Below, piece by piece: positions 1 through 7,284 of a stretch of DNA of 29,081 bases. Below the pieces are notes generated by a model, which made no database searches, was not told where the DNA came from, and worked only from the letters and a program-made list of their open reading frames with translations. The DNA is from JAWKWH01 sp041582695 (lineage in GTDB: Bacteria > Pseudomonadota > Alphaproteobacteria > Rhizobiales > Rhizobiaceae), in NCBI GenBank assembly GCA_041582695.1, contig JBFIBB010000010.1:1-29081 (forward strand). Reading direction: 5' to 3'. The first letter of the stretch is position 1. Each line of letters begins with the position of its first letter. The translations under genes and the position numbers were made by a program.

Positions 1-562
1 CGGTGAGCAGGAAATGCACGTTCGGGAAGGCGATGGCGATCCGGCGCACCACATCGGTGATTGCTGCCGCCTCGGCGCGCTCGGTTTTCATAAATTTGAG
101 CCGCGCCGGGGTGGCGAAGAACAGGTCGCGCACCTCAACCAGCGTGCCGGTGTTGGCGGCCGCCGGTCGCGGACCTTCGATCTTGCCAGCCTCGACCAGT
201 ATTTCAGCGCCGCTTTCGCCGCCTTGTGGGCGCGAGCGGATTTTCAGCCGCGCCACCGAACCGATCGAAGGCAGCGCCTCGCCGCGAAAGCCGAGCGAGC
301 GGATGTCGTGTATATCCTCGTCGAGTTTCGAGGTGCAATGGCGCGACACCGCCGGCTCCAGGTCCCCGGCGGCCATGCCACAACCGTTGTCGGTCACGCG
401 GATCAGCGTCATCCCGCCGCCCGCGGTGGCGATCTCGATGCGCGTCGCGCCGGCGTCAAGGGCGTTCTCGACCAGTTCCTTGACCACGCTCGCGGGCCGT
501 TCGACCACCTCGCCGGCGGCGATCTGGTTGATCATCGTTTCTGAGAGCTTTCGGATCGGCAT
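1..562 (-). CDS. mutL: DNA mismatch repair protein MutL (5' part only)
   Basis: MutL is the ATP-driven mediator that links MutS mismatch recognition to downstream excision. The gene runs off the left edge, leaving about 187 N-terminal residues of a protein usually near 600. The translation begins MPIRKLSETM and shows the GHKL ATPase signatures in order: KELVENALDAG (catalytic Glu29, Mg-binding Asn33), TDNGCGM (Asp58) and GFRGEALPSI (residues 91-100). The ATG at 562 fits the family start, since E. coli MutL begins MPIQVL with the same numbering. No Shine-Dalgarno sequence precedes it. An AT-rich TATATATC lies 5-12 bases upstream, so the leader may be very short. It is divergent from the SDR gene across 127 bases. 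Identity is certain; only the C-terminal dimerisation/endonuclease part is missing from view. Confidence 0.96.
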   Translation of the reverse strand, partial: MPIRKLSETMINQIAAGEVVERPASVVKELVENALDAGATRIEIATAGGGMTLIRVTDNGCGMAAGDLEPAVSRHCTSKLDEDIHDIRSLGFRGEALPSIGSVARLKIRSRPQGGESGAEILVEAGKIEGPRPAAANTGTLVEVRDLFFATPARLKFMKTERAEAAAITDVVRRIAIAFPNVHFLLT

Positions 563-689
563 GGCCGATATATACGCAGATTCGCGCCTCCGGCCCAATG
601 CAAACCGCCCGCCTTTTGCGCTTGACGGAAAGGCTGTGCACAATGCCAATGACCTTTCGGCAGATTGCAGGCAGACAGGAGCGCATTGC

Positions 690-1394
690 ATGGACATCAA
701 TGAAAAGAAGGCCGTCGTCTTCGGCGGTACATCGGGGATCGGGCTCGCCGCGGCCCGGCAACTGGCCGCCGGCGGCGCGAGCGTCACCGCGATCAGCCGC
801 AACCCCAAAAGGGCGGGCGATACGTCTGCCGGCATATCCCTTGCCAAATGCGATGTGCGCGACCGCGACGCGCTGAAGGCGCTGTTTGCCGATCTTGCCC
901 CTTTCGACATACTGGTCAGCGCGGCGACGGGCGGCGAGCGGGCGCTTGGTCCCTTCCTGGAGATGGACATGGACGGATACCAGGCCTCGTTCGACAAATT
1001 GTGGGGTTACGCCAACGTCGTGCGCTTTGGCGCCGGCCATCTGGCCGAAAACGGAGCGATCGTGCTGGTCAGCGGCGCCCCGGCGCGCAAGTGCAGGCCG
1101 GGTCAGGTAGCGCTTTCCTCGGTCGGGGGCGCTGTCGAGGCGTTTGCGCGCGCGATCGCTCCGGAACTCGCGCCGCGCCGCATCAATGTGGTCTCGCCCG
1201 GGCTTATCGACACGCCGATGGTGGCGCTTGAAGGCGAGGCGCGGGCCGAGATGTACAGCAAGGCGACTGCGGGGAACCTCATCCCGCGCGCCGGCACCGC
1301 CGACGAGGTGGCCGAGGCGATCCTGTTTGCAATCCGCAACGATTTCGTCACCGGCACGACGATCGATGTCGACGGCGGCTGGCTACTTTCGTAG
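690..1394 (+). CDS. SDR-family protein with degenerate catalytic site
   Basis: The 234-residue protein has the short-chain dehydrogenase/reductase Rossmann fold. It carries GGTSGIG at residues 12-18 for the dinucleotide, a C-terminal VVSPGLIDTPM segment, and the FVTGTTIDVDGGW ending typical of classical SDRs. The YxxxK catalytic motif is not there. The aligned stretch (residues 142-146) reads LSSVG, so both Tyr and Lys are replaced, although the upstream Ser128 and the following GAVEAFARAIAPELAPRRI helix are intact. The NNAG structural motif is also altered to VSAA. The ATG at 690 was chosen because the fold starts immediately after it; the open frame upstream overlaps mutL on the other strand and has no SDR character. 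It could be a non-canonical reductase or a binding/regulatory protein. The substrate is unknown. Confidence 0.85.
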   Translation: MDINEKKAVVFGGTSGIGLAAARQLAAGGASVTAISRNPKRAGDTSAGISLAKCDVRDRDALKALFADLAPFDILVSAATGGERALGPFLEMDMDGYQASFDKLWGYANVVRFGAGHLAENGAIVLVSGAPARKCRPGQVALSSVGGAVEAFARAIAPELAPRRINVVSPGLIDTPMVALEGEARAEMYSKATAGNLIPRAGTADEVAEAILFAIRNDFVTGTTIDVDGGWLLS

Positions 1395-1451
1395 CGCCAT
1401 TCGCCCTTGACATCGCACGCTGGTCTCCCTTATGAACCGCGCAACGATTTC

Positions 1452-1474
1452 GGCGCGCCTTTAGGCGCGTCTTT
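1452..1474 (+). terminator. Possible weak intrinsic terminator after the SDR gene
   Basis: An 8-bp stem including one G-U pair (1452-1459 with 1464-1471) closes a TTTA loop and is followed by only three T residues. It lies 57 bases after the SDR stop codon and before rpmJ, where a terminator would be expected. The short T run makes it a weak candidate. Confidence 0.35.
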
Positions 1475-1527
1475 CGCGTTGCAGCACATGCATCCGACAG
1501 ATGCTGCCAAACCGACGGACAGGCAAG

Positions 1528-1653
1528 ATGAAGATCAAGAATTCGATGAAGGCGCTGAAAAGCCGCCACCGGGAAAACCGCATGGTGCGCCGCAAGGGCC
1601 GCATCTACATCATCAACAAGTCCAATCCGCGATTCAAGGCCCGCCAGGGCTGA
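1528..1653 (+). CDS. rpmJ: 50S ribosomal protein L36 (bL36), cysteine-free type
   Basis: This small 41-residue gene encodes ribosomal protein bL36, which sits in the large subunit near the peptidyl-transferase region. The protein begins MKIKNSMKALKSRHRENR and ends NPRFKARQG, a recognisable alphaproteobacterial bL36. It has no cysteines, so it is the zinc-independent (C-minus) form rather than the CxxC zinc-ribbon form. An AGG lies a few bases before the ATG at 1528. It is monocistronic: the SDR gene ends 133 bases upstream and a strong hairpin terminator follows 33 bases after the stop. Confidence 0.95.
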   Translation: MKIKNSMKALKSRHRENRMVRRKGRIYIINKSNPRFKARQG

Positions 1654-1686
1654 TTTTCGCGAAACGAGGCCCCTTGGGCCGACGGC

Positions 1687-1717
1687 AACCGGGCCCGCGC
1701 CGCGCGCCCGGTTTTTT
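1687..1717 (+). terminator. Rho-independent terminator of rpmJ
   Basis: A perfect 8-bp GC-rich stem (AACCGGGC at 1687-1694 with GCCCGGTT at 1706-1713) encloses an 11-base GC loop. A run of six T residues begins at 1712. Its position just after the rpmJ stop fits transcription termination. Confidence 0.85.
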
Positions 1718-1756
1718 GTGCCCGGAATCGGCTGTAGTTCTCACGCGAATTTCAGT

Positions 1757-1784
1757 TTGACGTTCACATTTGGCGCGCTACCCT
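1757..1784 (+). promoter_or_regulatory. Candidate promoter of the TPR gene
   Basis: TTGACG (1757-1762) and TACCCT (1779-1784) are separated by 16 bases and could serve as -35 and -10 boxes. They lie so close to the ATG at 1792 that transcription would begin at or next to the start codon. No Shine-Dalgarno sequence is visible before that ATG, which is consistent with a leaderless mRNA. This is pattern matching only. Confidence 0.3.
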
Positions 1785-1791
1785 TTGCGTC

Positions 1792-2379
1792 ATGAAAATC
1801 CTGCTCCATCGCGCACTCTTGACCGCCGTCCTGGCCGTGGCGAGCCCGGCTTTTGCGCAAACCGCAGGACAGGCCCCGTCAAACGAAACCGGGCAGAAGC
1901 TTTCTGCGCTCGACCAGCTGTTTTTCGATCTCAAGCGGGAAAGAAACGAGCGCGCCGCCGAGCGAATTTCACAGAAGATCTGGGCCGAGTGGTTCAAATC
2001 CGGCAGCGCATCGATCGATCTGATGATGACCTGGTCGCAGGAAGCCGTCAAAGAGAAGAAATACAACGTCGCACTCGATTTTCTCGACCAGATCGTAACC
2101 CTGCAGCCGGACTATGCGGAAGGGTGGAACCGCCGGGCGACGTTACACTTCATGATGAACAACTATGGCAAATCGGTCGCCGACATCAAGCGGACGCTGG
2201 CGCTTGAGCCACGCCATTTCGGCGCGTTGTCGGGCTGGGGCATGATCCTGAAGAATACCGGCCAGAAGGAGCTGGCGCTCAAGGCCTTCACCCAGGCGCT
2301 CGAGATCTATCCGATGATGCGCAGCGCCCAGAACGAAGTTGCCGAACTGACCGACGAGCTCGCTGGCGATGACATCTGA
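1792..2379 (+). CDS. Secreted tetratricopeptide-repeat protein
   Basis: The 195-residue protein begins with a typical Sec signal peptide (MKILLHRALL, a hydrophobic core, then ASPAFA before Gln23), so it is predicted to be periplasmic. The mature part, from about residue 80 to 185, consists of consecutive TPR-like helix pairs; one repeat contains NNYGKSVADIKRTLALEPRH and the next NTGQKELALKAFTQALEIYP. TPR units act as protein-protein docking scaffolds, and no catalytic motif is seen. It lies between the rpmJ terminator and the alpha/beta hydrolase gene, 68 bases ahead of the latter on the same strand. The two may be co-transcribed. The partner is unknown. Confidence 0.85.
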   Translation: MKILLHRALLTAVLAVASPAFAQTAGQAPSNETGQKLSALDQLFFDLKRERNERAAERISQKIWAEWFKSGSASIDLMMTWSQEAVKEKKYNVALDFLDQIVTLQPDYAEGWNRRATLHFMMNNYGKSVADIKRTLALEPRHFGALSGWGMILKNTGQKELALKAFTQALEIYPMMRSAQNEVAELTDELAGDDI

Positions 2380-2447
2380 TTTGCCCTTCCCGGCAGGCGC
2401 GACATAGCTGCCGGTCCCGTTTCCCTCCAGAAAATCCCGATATCTCC

Positions 2448-3521
2448 ATGAATTTTGTTTCCGCAATTCTGCTGATCGCGACGGGTTTCAGTTTTCTCGC
2501 GGCCGGCGCCACGCAGATCGGCACGTGGATGATCGAGAAAAACCACCCGCCCGCCGGTAGTTTCGCCACCGTCAACGGCACGAAGATGCACTATGTGCAC
2601 ATCCCTGCAGGTCCGGAAGCCGATCTGCCGCCGATTGTGTTCATTCACGGTGCCAGCGGCAACGTCAACGACCAGATGGTTCCGATGGCGCCGAAGCTTC
2701 GGGGGCGGGCCGAGATGCTGTTCGTCGACCGCCCCGGACATGGCTGGTCGGAGCGCGGTCCGCAATCCAACAGCCTGCCGGATGGCCAGGCCGACACTAT
2801 TGCCGCGCTAATGGACGAGCTCGGGATCGATCGGGCGATCATCAGCGGCCATTCCTTCGGCGGCGCGGTCGCAGCCACCTTCGCGGTGCGCCACCGGTCG
2901 AAGACAGCGGGTCTGCTGTTTCTCGCAGCGGCGACACATCCCTGGCCGGGCGGCGGCACGTCCTGGTACTACGAACTGGCCAACCGGCCGTTCATCGGCA
3001 GGGTGTTTGCCGAGACGCTCGCGCTTCTGGGCGGGCGCCTGCGCATGAAGGCCGGCGCGCGTTGCGTGTTCGCGCCGAACCGGATGCCGGACGGCTATGC
3101 CGAACAAGCCGCGATCTCGCTGGTGCTGCGTCCGGAAAATTTTCGCGCCAACGCCGAGGATGTGGACACGCTCTACGAATATGTTCTCGAAAACGCCCCG
3201 GGATACAAGAACATAACCGCGCCGACGATCGTGATCTCGGGCAACCGCGACACGGTGGTTTATGAGGAAATCCACTCGGTCGGCCTGGCGCGCGACATCC
3301 CCGGAGCCGAGCTGTTCTGGGTCAGGAATCTCGGCCACAAGCCGGAATGGATCGCCACCGATCTGGTGGTGACGGCAATCGAAAAACTGTCGGGAAAGCC
3401 CGCCGATCTCGCCGCCGCCGTCGCCCGTTTGGAGGAGAGGATCGCGGATGACGCCTTCGGCCCGATCGAACGCTGCCCGGACGAGAAGCCCGATCTTTCA
3501 GAACCTTTCGGGGCGAACTGA
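2448..3521 (+). CDS. Membrane-anchored alpha/beta hydrolase
   Basis: The 357-residue protein belongs to the alpha/beta-hydrolase fold. An N-terminal hydrophobic segment (about residues 3-25) suggests a membrane anchor or uncleaved signal. Family motifs follow in order: VFIHGASG (oxyanion loop), DRPGHGWS, the nucleophile elbow GHSFGG, an acidic residue in SGNRDTV, and the histidine in NLGHKPEW. These give a complete Ser-Asp-His triad. The last 30 residues are acidic and look disordered. The family includes esterases, lipases and epoxide hydrolases; nothing here fixes the substrate. The gene converges on pyk with a 6-base gap. Confidence 0.88.
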   Translation: MNFVSAILLIATGFSFLAAGATQIGTWMIEKNHPPAGSFATVNGTKMHYVHIPAGPEADLPPIVFIHGASGNVNDQMVPMAPKLRGRAEMLFVDRPGHGWSERGPQSNSLPDGQADTIAALMDELGIDRAIISGHSFGGAVAATFAVRHRSKTAGLLFLAAATHPWPGGGTSWYYELANRPFIGRVFAETLALLGGRLRMKAGARCVFAPNRMPDGYAEQAAISLVLRPENFRANAEDVDTLYEYVLENAPGYKNITAPTIVISGNRDTVVYEEIHSVGLARDIPGAELFWVRNLGHKPEWIATDLVVTAIEKLSGKPADLAAAVARLEERIADDAFGPIERCPDEKPDLSEPFGAN

Positions 3522-3527
3522 CAGTGC

Positions 3528-4964
3528 TCAGTGCCCGCTCATGCCGTCGGAGCCGACATAGGCGATGCGCAGCATGTTGGTGGCGCCAGGAGTGCGGAAC
3601 GGCACGCCGGCGGTAATGATGACCCGGTCGCCCGGGCGGGCGAATTCTTCCTGAAAGGCAATGCGGCAGGCACGGTCGACCATGTCGTCCTGGTCGCGCG
3701 CATCTTCGGTGACCACGCAATGGAGGCCCCAGGCAAGCGACAGGCGTCGCGCGGTGCCCAGCACCGGCGACAGCGCGATGATCGGTACGGCGGGGCGTTC
3801 GCGGGCACATCTGAGGCCGGTGGTGCCGGATGCGGTGTAGTTGATGATCGCCGACAACCTCAGCGTCTCGGCGATCTGGCGGGCGGCAAGGGAAATCGCG
3901 TCGGCGCCGGTCGCCTCCGGCTCGGTGCGCTGAGCATTGACGATGCCGCCATAGGTCGGGTCGCGCTCGACCCGGACCGCGATGGCGTCCATGGTCGACA
4001 CAGCCTCGACCGGATAGGCGCCCGCGGCCGATTCGGCAGAAAGCATGATGGCGTCGGCGCCCTCGAAAACCGCGGTGGCGACATCGGAAACCTCGGCGCG
4101 CGTCGGAACCGGGGCGGCTACCATCGATTCCAGCATCTGGGTGGCGACGACAACCGGTTTGCCGGCCTTGCGGCAGGCGCGAACGATCTGCTTCTGCGTG
4201 CCGGGCACGGATTCGAGCGGCATTTCGACGCCGAGATCGCCGCGCGCAACCATCAGCGCGTCCGACAGGTCGATGATCTCGGATAGGCGCGCGACGGCCT
4301 GCGGCTTCTCGATCTTCGACAGAACCGCCACGCGTCCGCGTGCGATCTTGCGCACTTCCGCCAGATCCTCGGGCCGCTGCACAAAGGAAAGCGCCACCCA
4401 GTCGACCTCGGCGGCGATCAGCGCGTCGAGGTCTTCACGATCCTTGCCGGTAAGCGCGCCCACCGGCAGTTCCGTGTCGGGAAGGCTGACGCCCTTGCGA
4501 TCGGAGATTTTTGTGCCGGACACAACCTCGCAGACAATCGACCGGCCGTCGGTCTTGCTGGCGACGAGCTGCAACCGGCCGTCATCGATCAGAAGACGGT
4601 GGCCGGGCGCGACCGATTGCAGGATTTCAGGGTGCGGCAGATGAACGCGGGTGGTATCGCCCGGCGCCTTTTTATCGTCGAGCGTGAAGGTTTGGCCAGG
4701 TTTCAGCCTGGCTTCCCCGCCCTCAAACACCCCAACGCGCAGCTTGGGACCCTGCAAGTCGCCCAGAATGCCGATCGGCCGGCCCATCTCGGCTTCCACC
4801 TCGCGGATGCGACCAACCAGCGTCCGCATCAACTCATGCGATGCGTGGCTCATGTTGATGCGGAAAACGTCCGCGCCGGCATGGAACAGGGCCTTGATCC
4901 CGGCCTTCTCGGAAGAGGCCGGACCGAGCGTTGCGATGATCTTGACCTTGCGGCTGCGCCTCAT
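3528..4964 (-). CDS. pyk: Pyruvate kinase, Lys117 (predicted K+-independent) type
   Basis: Pyruvate kinase makes ATP and pyruvate from phosphoenolpyruvate and ADP at the end of glycolysis. The 478-residue protein has the full family length. Visible motifs are KIIATLGPAS at the N-terminus, RINMSH (residues 35-40, nucleotide/K+ site), SKIEKPQA with catalytic Lys217, and MVARGDLGVE with Glu219/Asp243 for the metal. The B-domain entry reads LQGPKLRVG. Lys74 occupies the place that is Glu117 in rabbit muscle enzyme; in this family, Lys there is associated with activity that does not need K+. The start codon overlaps the stop of the DUF1036 gene (ATGA at 4961-4964), so translation is probably coupled. 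Confidence 0.97.
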   Translation of the reverse strand: MRRSRKVKIIATLGPASSEKAGIKALFHAGADVFRINMSHASHELMRTLVGRIREVEAEMGRPIGILGDLQGPKLRVGVFEGGEARLKPGQTFTLDDKKAPGDTTRVHLPHPEILQSVAPGHRLLIDDGRLQLVASKTDGRSIVCEVVSGTKISDRKGVSLPDTELPVGALTGKDREDLDALIAAEVDWVALSFVQRPEDLAEVRKIARGRVAVLSKIEKPQAVARLSEIIDLSDALMVARGDLGVEMPLESVPGTQKQIVRACRKAGKPVVVATQMLESMVAAPVPTRAEVSDVATAVFEGADAIMLSAESAAGAYPVEAVSTMDAIAVRVERDPTYGGIVNAQRTEPEATGADAISLAARQIAETLRLSAIINYTASGTTGLRCARERPAVPIIALSPVLGTARRLSLAWGLHCVVTEDARDQDDMVDRACRIAFQEEFARPGDRVIITAGVPFRTPGATNMLRIAYVGSDGMSGH

Positions 4965-5443
4965 TGCGAACCGCCGTTCGCGCCGGAACCGGTGATGGTG
5001 GCGGTGTTGTCCGGCGCCACTTCGTCGGTAAGCTGAACCATCCAGCTCGGCTGCTTGCCGGTATCATGCTCCTGAAACCCGGCCCGCTGGAATCCGCGGG
5101 CGAAACAATCCTCGGTACCGATGATCTTGAATTCCTTTTCAGCCACGCACATGTTGATCGGCCCGTCCCAGCGGCCGCCGCGTTCGGCATCTTCCGCATA
5201 GATATAATAGTAGCGTGACGACAGCCTGCCCTCGATCAATGTCTTGCATGTCGATCCGTCGATATGCCACCAGCCTTCGGTTATCCAGCCGGCCTTCGCC
5301 CTGTAGCCGATTGCCACGCCAACGAGATTCTGCGTTGCGTTGCAGACCCTGAAATCCGCTTTGGCGGCGATCGGCGCAACGCCGGCCATAAGCAGGCAAG
5401 CGCCGGACAGCACGGTCAACTGCCGGGCAATCGCCCTAACCAT
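4961..5443 (-). CDS. Secreted DUF1036 family protein
   Basis: The 160-residue protein has a signal peptide ending near IAAKA before DFRVCN, so the mature protein is probably periplasmic. The mature part matches the DUF1036 pattern known from alphaproteobacteria: DFRVCNAT, GWITEGWWHID, YYYIYAEDAERGG, EDCFARGF and SWMVQLTDE, with several conserved cysteines. Function is unknown for the family. The ATG at 5443 is preferred over one at 5506 because it is preceded by AGGGGGC at a good distance and gives a proper signal peptide. It is the first gene of a two-gene unit with pyk, overlapping it by four bases. That linkage to a cytoplasmic glycolytic enzyme is unexplained. Confidence 0.9.
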   Translation of the reverse strand: MVRAIARQLTVLSGACLLMAGVAPIAAKADFRVCNATQNLVGVAIGYRAKAGWITEGWWHIDGSTCKTLIEGRLSSRYYYIYAEDAERGGRWDGPINMCVAEKEFKIIGTEDCFARGFQRAGFQEHDTGKQPSWMVQLTDEVAPDNTATITGSGANGGSQ

Positions 5444-5530
5444 GGTTTGCCCCCTGAATGAAAATCCGCATCGCACCGATTCCTTTTCGAAGAAGTCCGG
5501 TCGCATGTCAACGCACCTGTGTGATTAGGG

Positions 5531-5566
5531 TCAATCGATTGAAATTGCCAATGTTAATGCATTGAC
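5531..5566. promoter_or_regulatory. Two adjacent palindromes in a divergent intergenic region
   Basis: TCAATCGATTGA (5531-5542) is a perfect 12-base palindrome. GTTAATGCATTGAC (5553-5566) is a near-perfect one with a single unmatched pair. They share the arrangement YYAAT-NN-ATTGA, and their centres are 23 bases apart, about two helical turns. They lie in the 226-base gap between the divergent DUF1036-pyk unit and the DUF922 gene, so a dimeric regulator binding twice is plausible. I cannot name the regulator. Confidence 0.35.
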
Positions 5567-5669
5567 GGCCTGACGGATCGCGGTTTGTCATTTCATCCAA
5601 TTCATTCTATCGGAGGCGCTGGCGGTTCGGATCCGGCGTCCGGCCGCCGGTGTTGAAGCGGGAGTTTGC

Positions 5670-6155
5670 ATGTTCAGATTGCTGACAGTTCTGCCGGTAG
5701 CGTTCGTAATATCGTCCGCGGTCGCGGATTCGCCGGCAGCAAAGCCCAGGATTGTGGTGAAAACAAAGTACTACACGATTACCGGTATGACATCGCGAGA
5801 ATTGCAGGCCGAGATGGAGCGCAACGGCCCGGGCGGACACTGGGCCTATACCGGCTGGTATGTAAGCTGGACGGCCGATTGCATGGTCACGGTGACAATC
5901 GATTATGAACTGCCGGAATGGACCGATCGCGACCGGGCCGCGCCCGGGTTGCGCGCCAGTTGGGACCGGATGTTCGAAGCGCTGACGATACATGAACAGC
6001 AGCATGCGCGGCACGGTATCGAGGCCGCAATCGAAATCGAAGATTCCGAATGCGCCGGAAACCCGGAAACCATCACGCAAAAATGGGCGCGGCAGGACAA
6101 GATTTTTGACGCCGAGACCGACCATGGCAAAAACCGGGGCGTGGTGTTGCCATGA
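5670..6155 (+). CDS. Secreted DUF922-type putative zinc protease
   Basis: The 161-residue protein starts with a short hydrophobic leader ending around SSAVA, suggesting export. Residues around 110 read TIHEQQHARHG, an HExxH zinc-metallopeptidase motif. Together with the preceding GGHWAYTGWYVSW and the VTVTIDYELPEW strand, this matches the DUF922 family of predicted secreted Zn-dependent proteases. The ATG at 5670 has GGGAG upstream. The stop overlaps the start of the N-formylglutamate amidohydrolase gene by four bases (ATGA at 6152-6155). Proteolytic activity is inferred from the motif only. Confidence 0.85.
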   Translation: MFRLLTVLPVAFVISSAVADSPAAKPRIVVKTKYYTITGMTSRELQAEMERNGPGGHWAYTGWYVSWTADCMVTVTIDYELPEWTDRDRAAPGLRASWDRMFEALTIHEQQHARHGIEAAIEIEDSECAGNPETITQKWARQDKIFDAETDHGKNRGVVLP

Positions 6156-6979
6156 CCGTACCGCCCGCTGACCGGTCCGGCGCAAACAAAGGTGCCGGCA
6201 ATCCCGAGCCCTGGCTCCTGATCGACGGCGACTACAGCGCCGGGATGATCCTGCTCGCCGATCATGCCCGCAACGCGCTGCCGGCAGGCTATGGAACGCT
6301 CGGCCTCGACCGCAGGCAGCTCGAGCGCCACATCGCCTATGATATCGGCGTTGAAAACGTCACGCGCGGCATGGCGCGGCAGCTCGGCGTTCCAGCGGTG
6401 CTATGCGGTTTTTCGAGGCTGCTGATCGATCCGAATCGCGGCGAGGACGATCCGACGCTGATCCGCCAGCTTTATGACGGCGCGGTAATTGCCGGCAACT
6501 ACCCTCTCGACCACGAGGAGCGCGAGCGCCGGCTCGAAAACTGGTATCGTCCCTACAGCAATGCCGTCGCCGGGGCTGTGGCAAAGGTCGCGGAGGCCAG
6601 CGGCATGCCGCCGCTGATCGTCTCCATACATTCCTTCACACCGATCATGCAGGGCATCGCGCGGCCATGGCACGTGTCGCTCCTTTGGGATACCGACGAC
6701 CGGGTTATGCGGCTGCTGCAACAGATGCTCTCCCGCGACGGCGATCTTCTCGTCGGCGACAACGAACCCTACGACGGCGCGCTGAAGGGCGACACCATGT
6801 ACCGCCATGCAACGAAAAACGGCTATCCCCATGTGCTGATCGAAATCCGCCAGGACCTGATTGCGACAGAGGCGGGAGCCGCCGATTGGGCGGCGCGGCT
6901 TGCCGATGCGCTAGGCGACATCAACACGCGCACCGACGTTCATGTGCAACAGCACTTTCCCTCGCGGTCGGACCTTTGA
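6152..6979 (+). CDS. N-formylglutamate amidohydrolase family protein
   Basis: The family hydrolyses N-formyl-L-glutamate (last step of one histidine catabolic route) or related N-acyl amino acids. The 275-residue protein shows DHARNALP (residues 37-44), GFSRLLIDPNR, the PLIVSIHSFTPIM segment and LIEIRQDLI near the C-terminus, all characteristic. No hut genes are nearby, so a histidine role is not supported by context. Members outside hut clusters are common and of uncertain substrate. It is translationally coupled to the upstream secreted DUF922 protein, although it has no signal peptide of its own. Confidence 0.9.
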   Translation: MTVPPADRSGANKGAGNPEPWLLIDGDYSAGMILLADHARNALPAGYGTLGLDRRQLERHIAYDIGVENVTRGMARQLGVPAVLCGFSRLLIDPNRGEDDPTLIRQLYDGAVIAGNYPLDHEERERRLENWYRPYSNAVAGAVAKVAEASGMPPLIVSIHSFTPIMQGIARPWHVSLLWDTDDRVMRLLQQMLSRDGDLLVGDNEPYDGALKGDTMYRHATKNGYPHVLIEIRQDLIATEAGAADWAARLADALGDINTRTDVHVQQHFPSRSDL

Positions 6980-6985
6980 GACCTG

Positions 6986-7014
6986 TTCACACCCGCCGGG
7001 CCATGCGCTATATG
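6986..7014 (+). promoter_or_regulatory. Candidate promoter of the DUF2093 gene
   Basis: TTCACA (6986-6991) and TATATG (7009-7014) are spaced by 17 bases. They precede the ATG at 7049 and its AGGG Shine-Dalgarno sequence. The arrangement resembles the candidate before the M16 peptidase gene, which has the same -10 box and spacing. Confidence 0.35.
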
Positions 7015-7048
7015 GTTCGGGTCAGGATTGATCCAGGGCGAAGTTTCC

Positions 7049-7279
7049 ATGAACCGATTTGAAGGCCCGGGGGCCCGCGAAGCCAAGATCCGCTATCTCG
7101 ACGGAGATTTTCAGGTCATGAGCCCCGGCGCCTTCGTGCGCTGCGCGGTGACAGGCGAATCGATCCCGATCGACGAACTGAAATACTGGAGCGTCGCCCG
7201 CCAGGAAGCCTATGCCAACGCGGAAATCTCGCTGAAACGGGAACTTGACGCCGATCCCTCCCTGCGCCGGCGCGATTGA
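7049..7279 (+). CDS. DUF2093 domain protein
   Basis: This small 76-residue protein carries the DUF2093 core: IRYLDGDFQVMSPGAFVRC, then AVTGESIPIDELKYWS and RQEAYANAE. The family is confined largely to alphaproteobacteria and has no known function. The single CAVTG segment with one cysteine is not enough to call a metal site. The ATG at 7049 has AGGGCGAAG upstream and is preferred to a TTG at 7028. It ends 5 bases from the stop of the convergent lpxK gene. Confidence 0.88.
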   Translation: MNRFEGPGAREAKIRYLDGDFQVMSPGAFVRCAVTGESIPIDELKYWSVARQEAYANAEISLKRELDADPSLRRRD

Positions 7280-7284
7280 TCCGT

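Noticed and set aside
3508..3535. Bidirectional terminator between the alpha/beta hydrolase and pyk genes
   Set aside because: A 5-bp ACTGA/TCAGT hairpin is present, but it has no T run on either strand.
5444..5506. Upstream ATG at 5506 as the start of the DUF1036 gene
   Set aside because: It would place 21 charged residues before the signal peptide, and the ATG at 5443 has a good Shine-Dalgarno.
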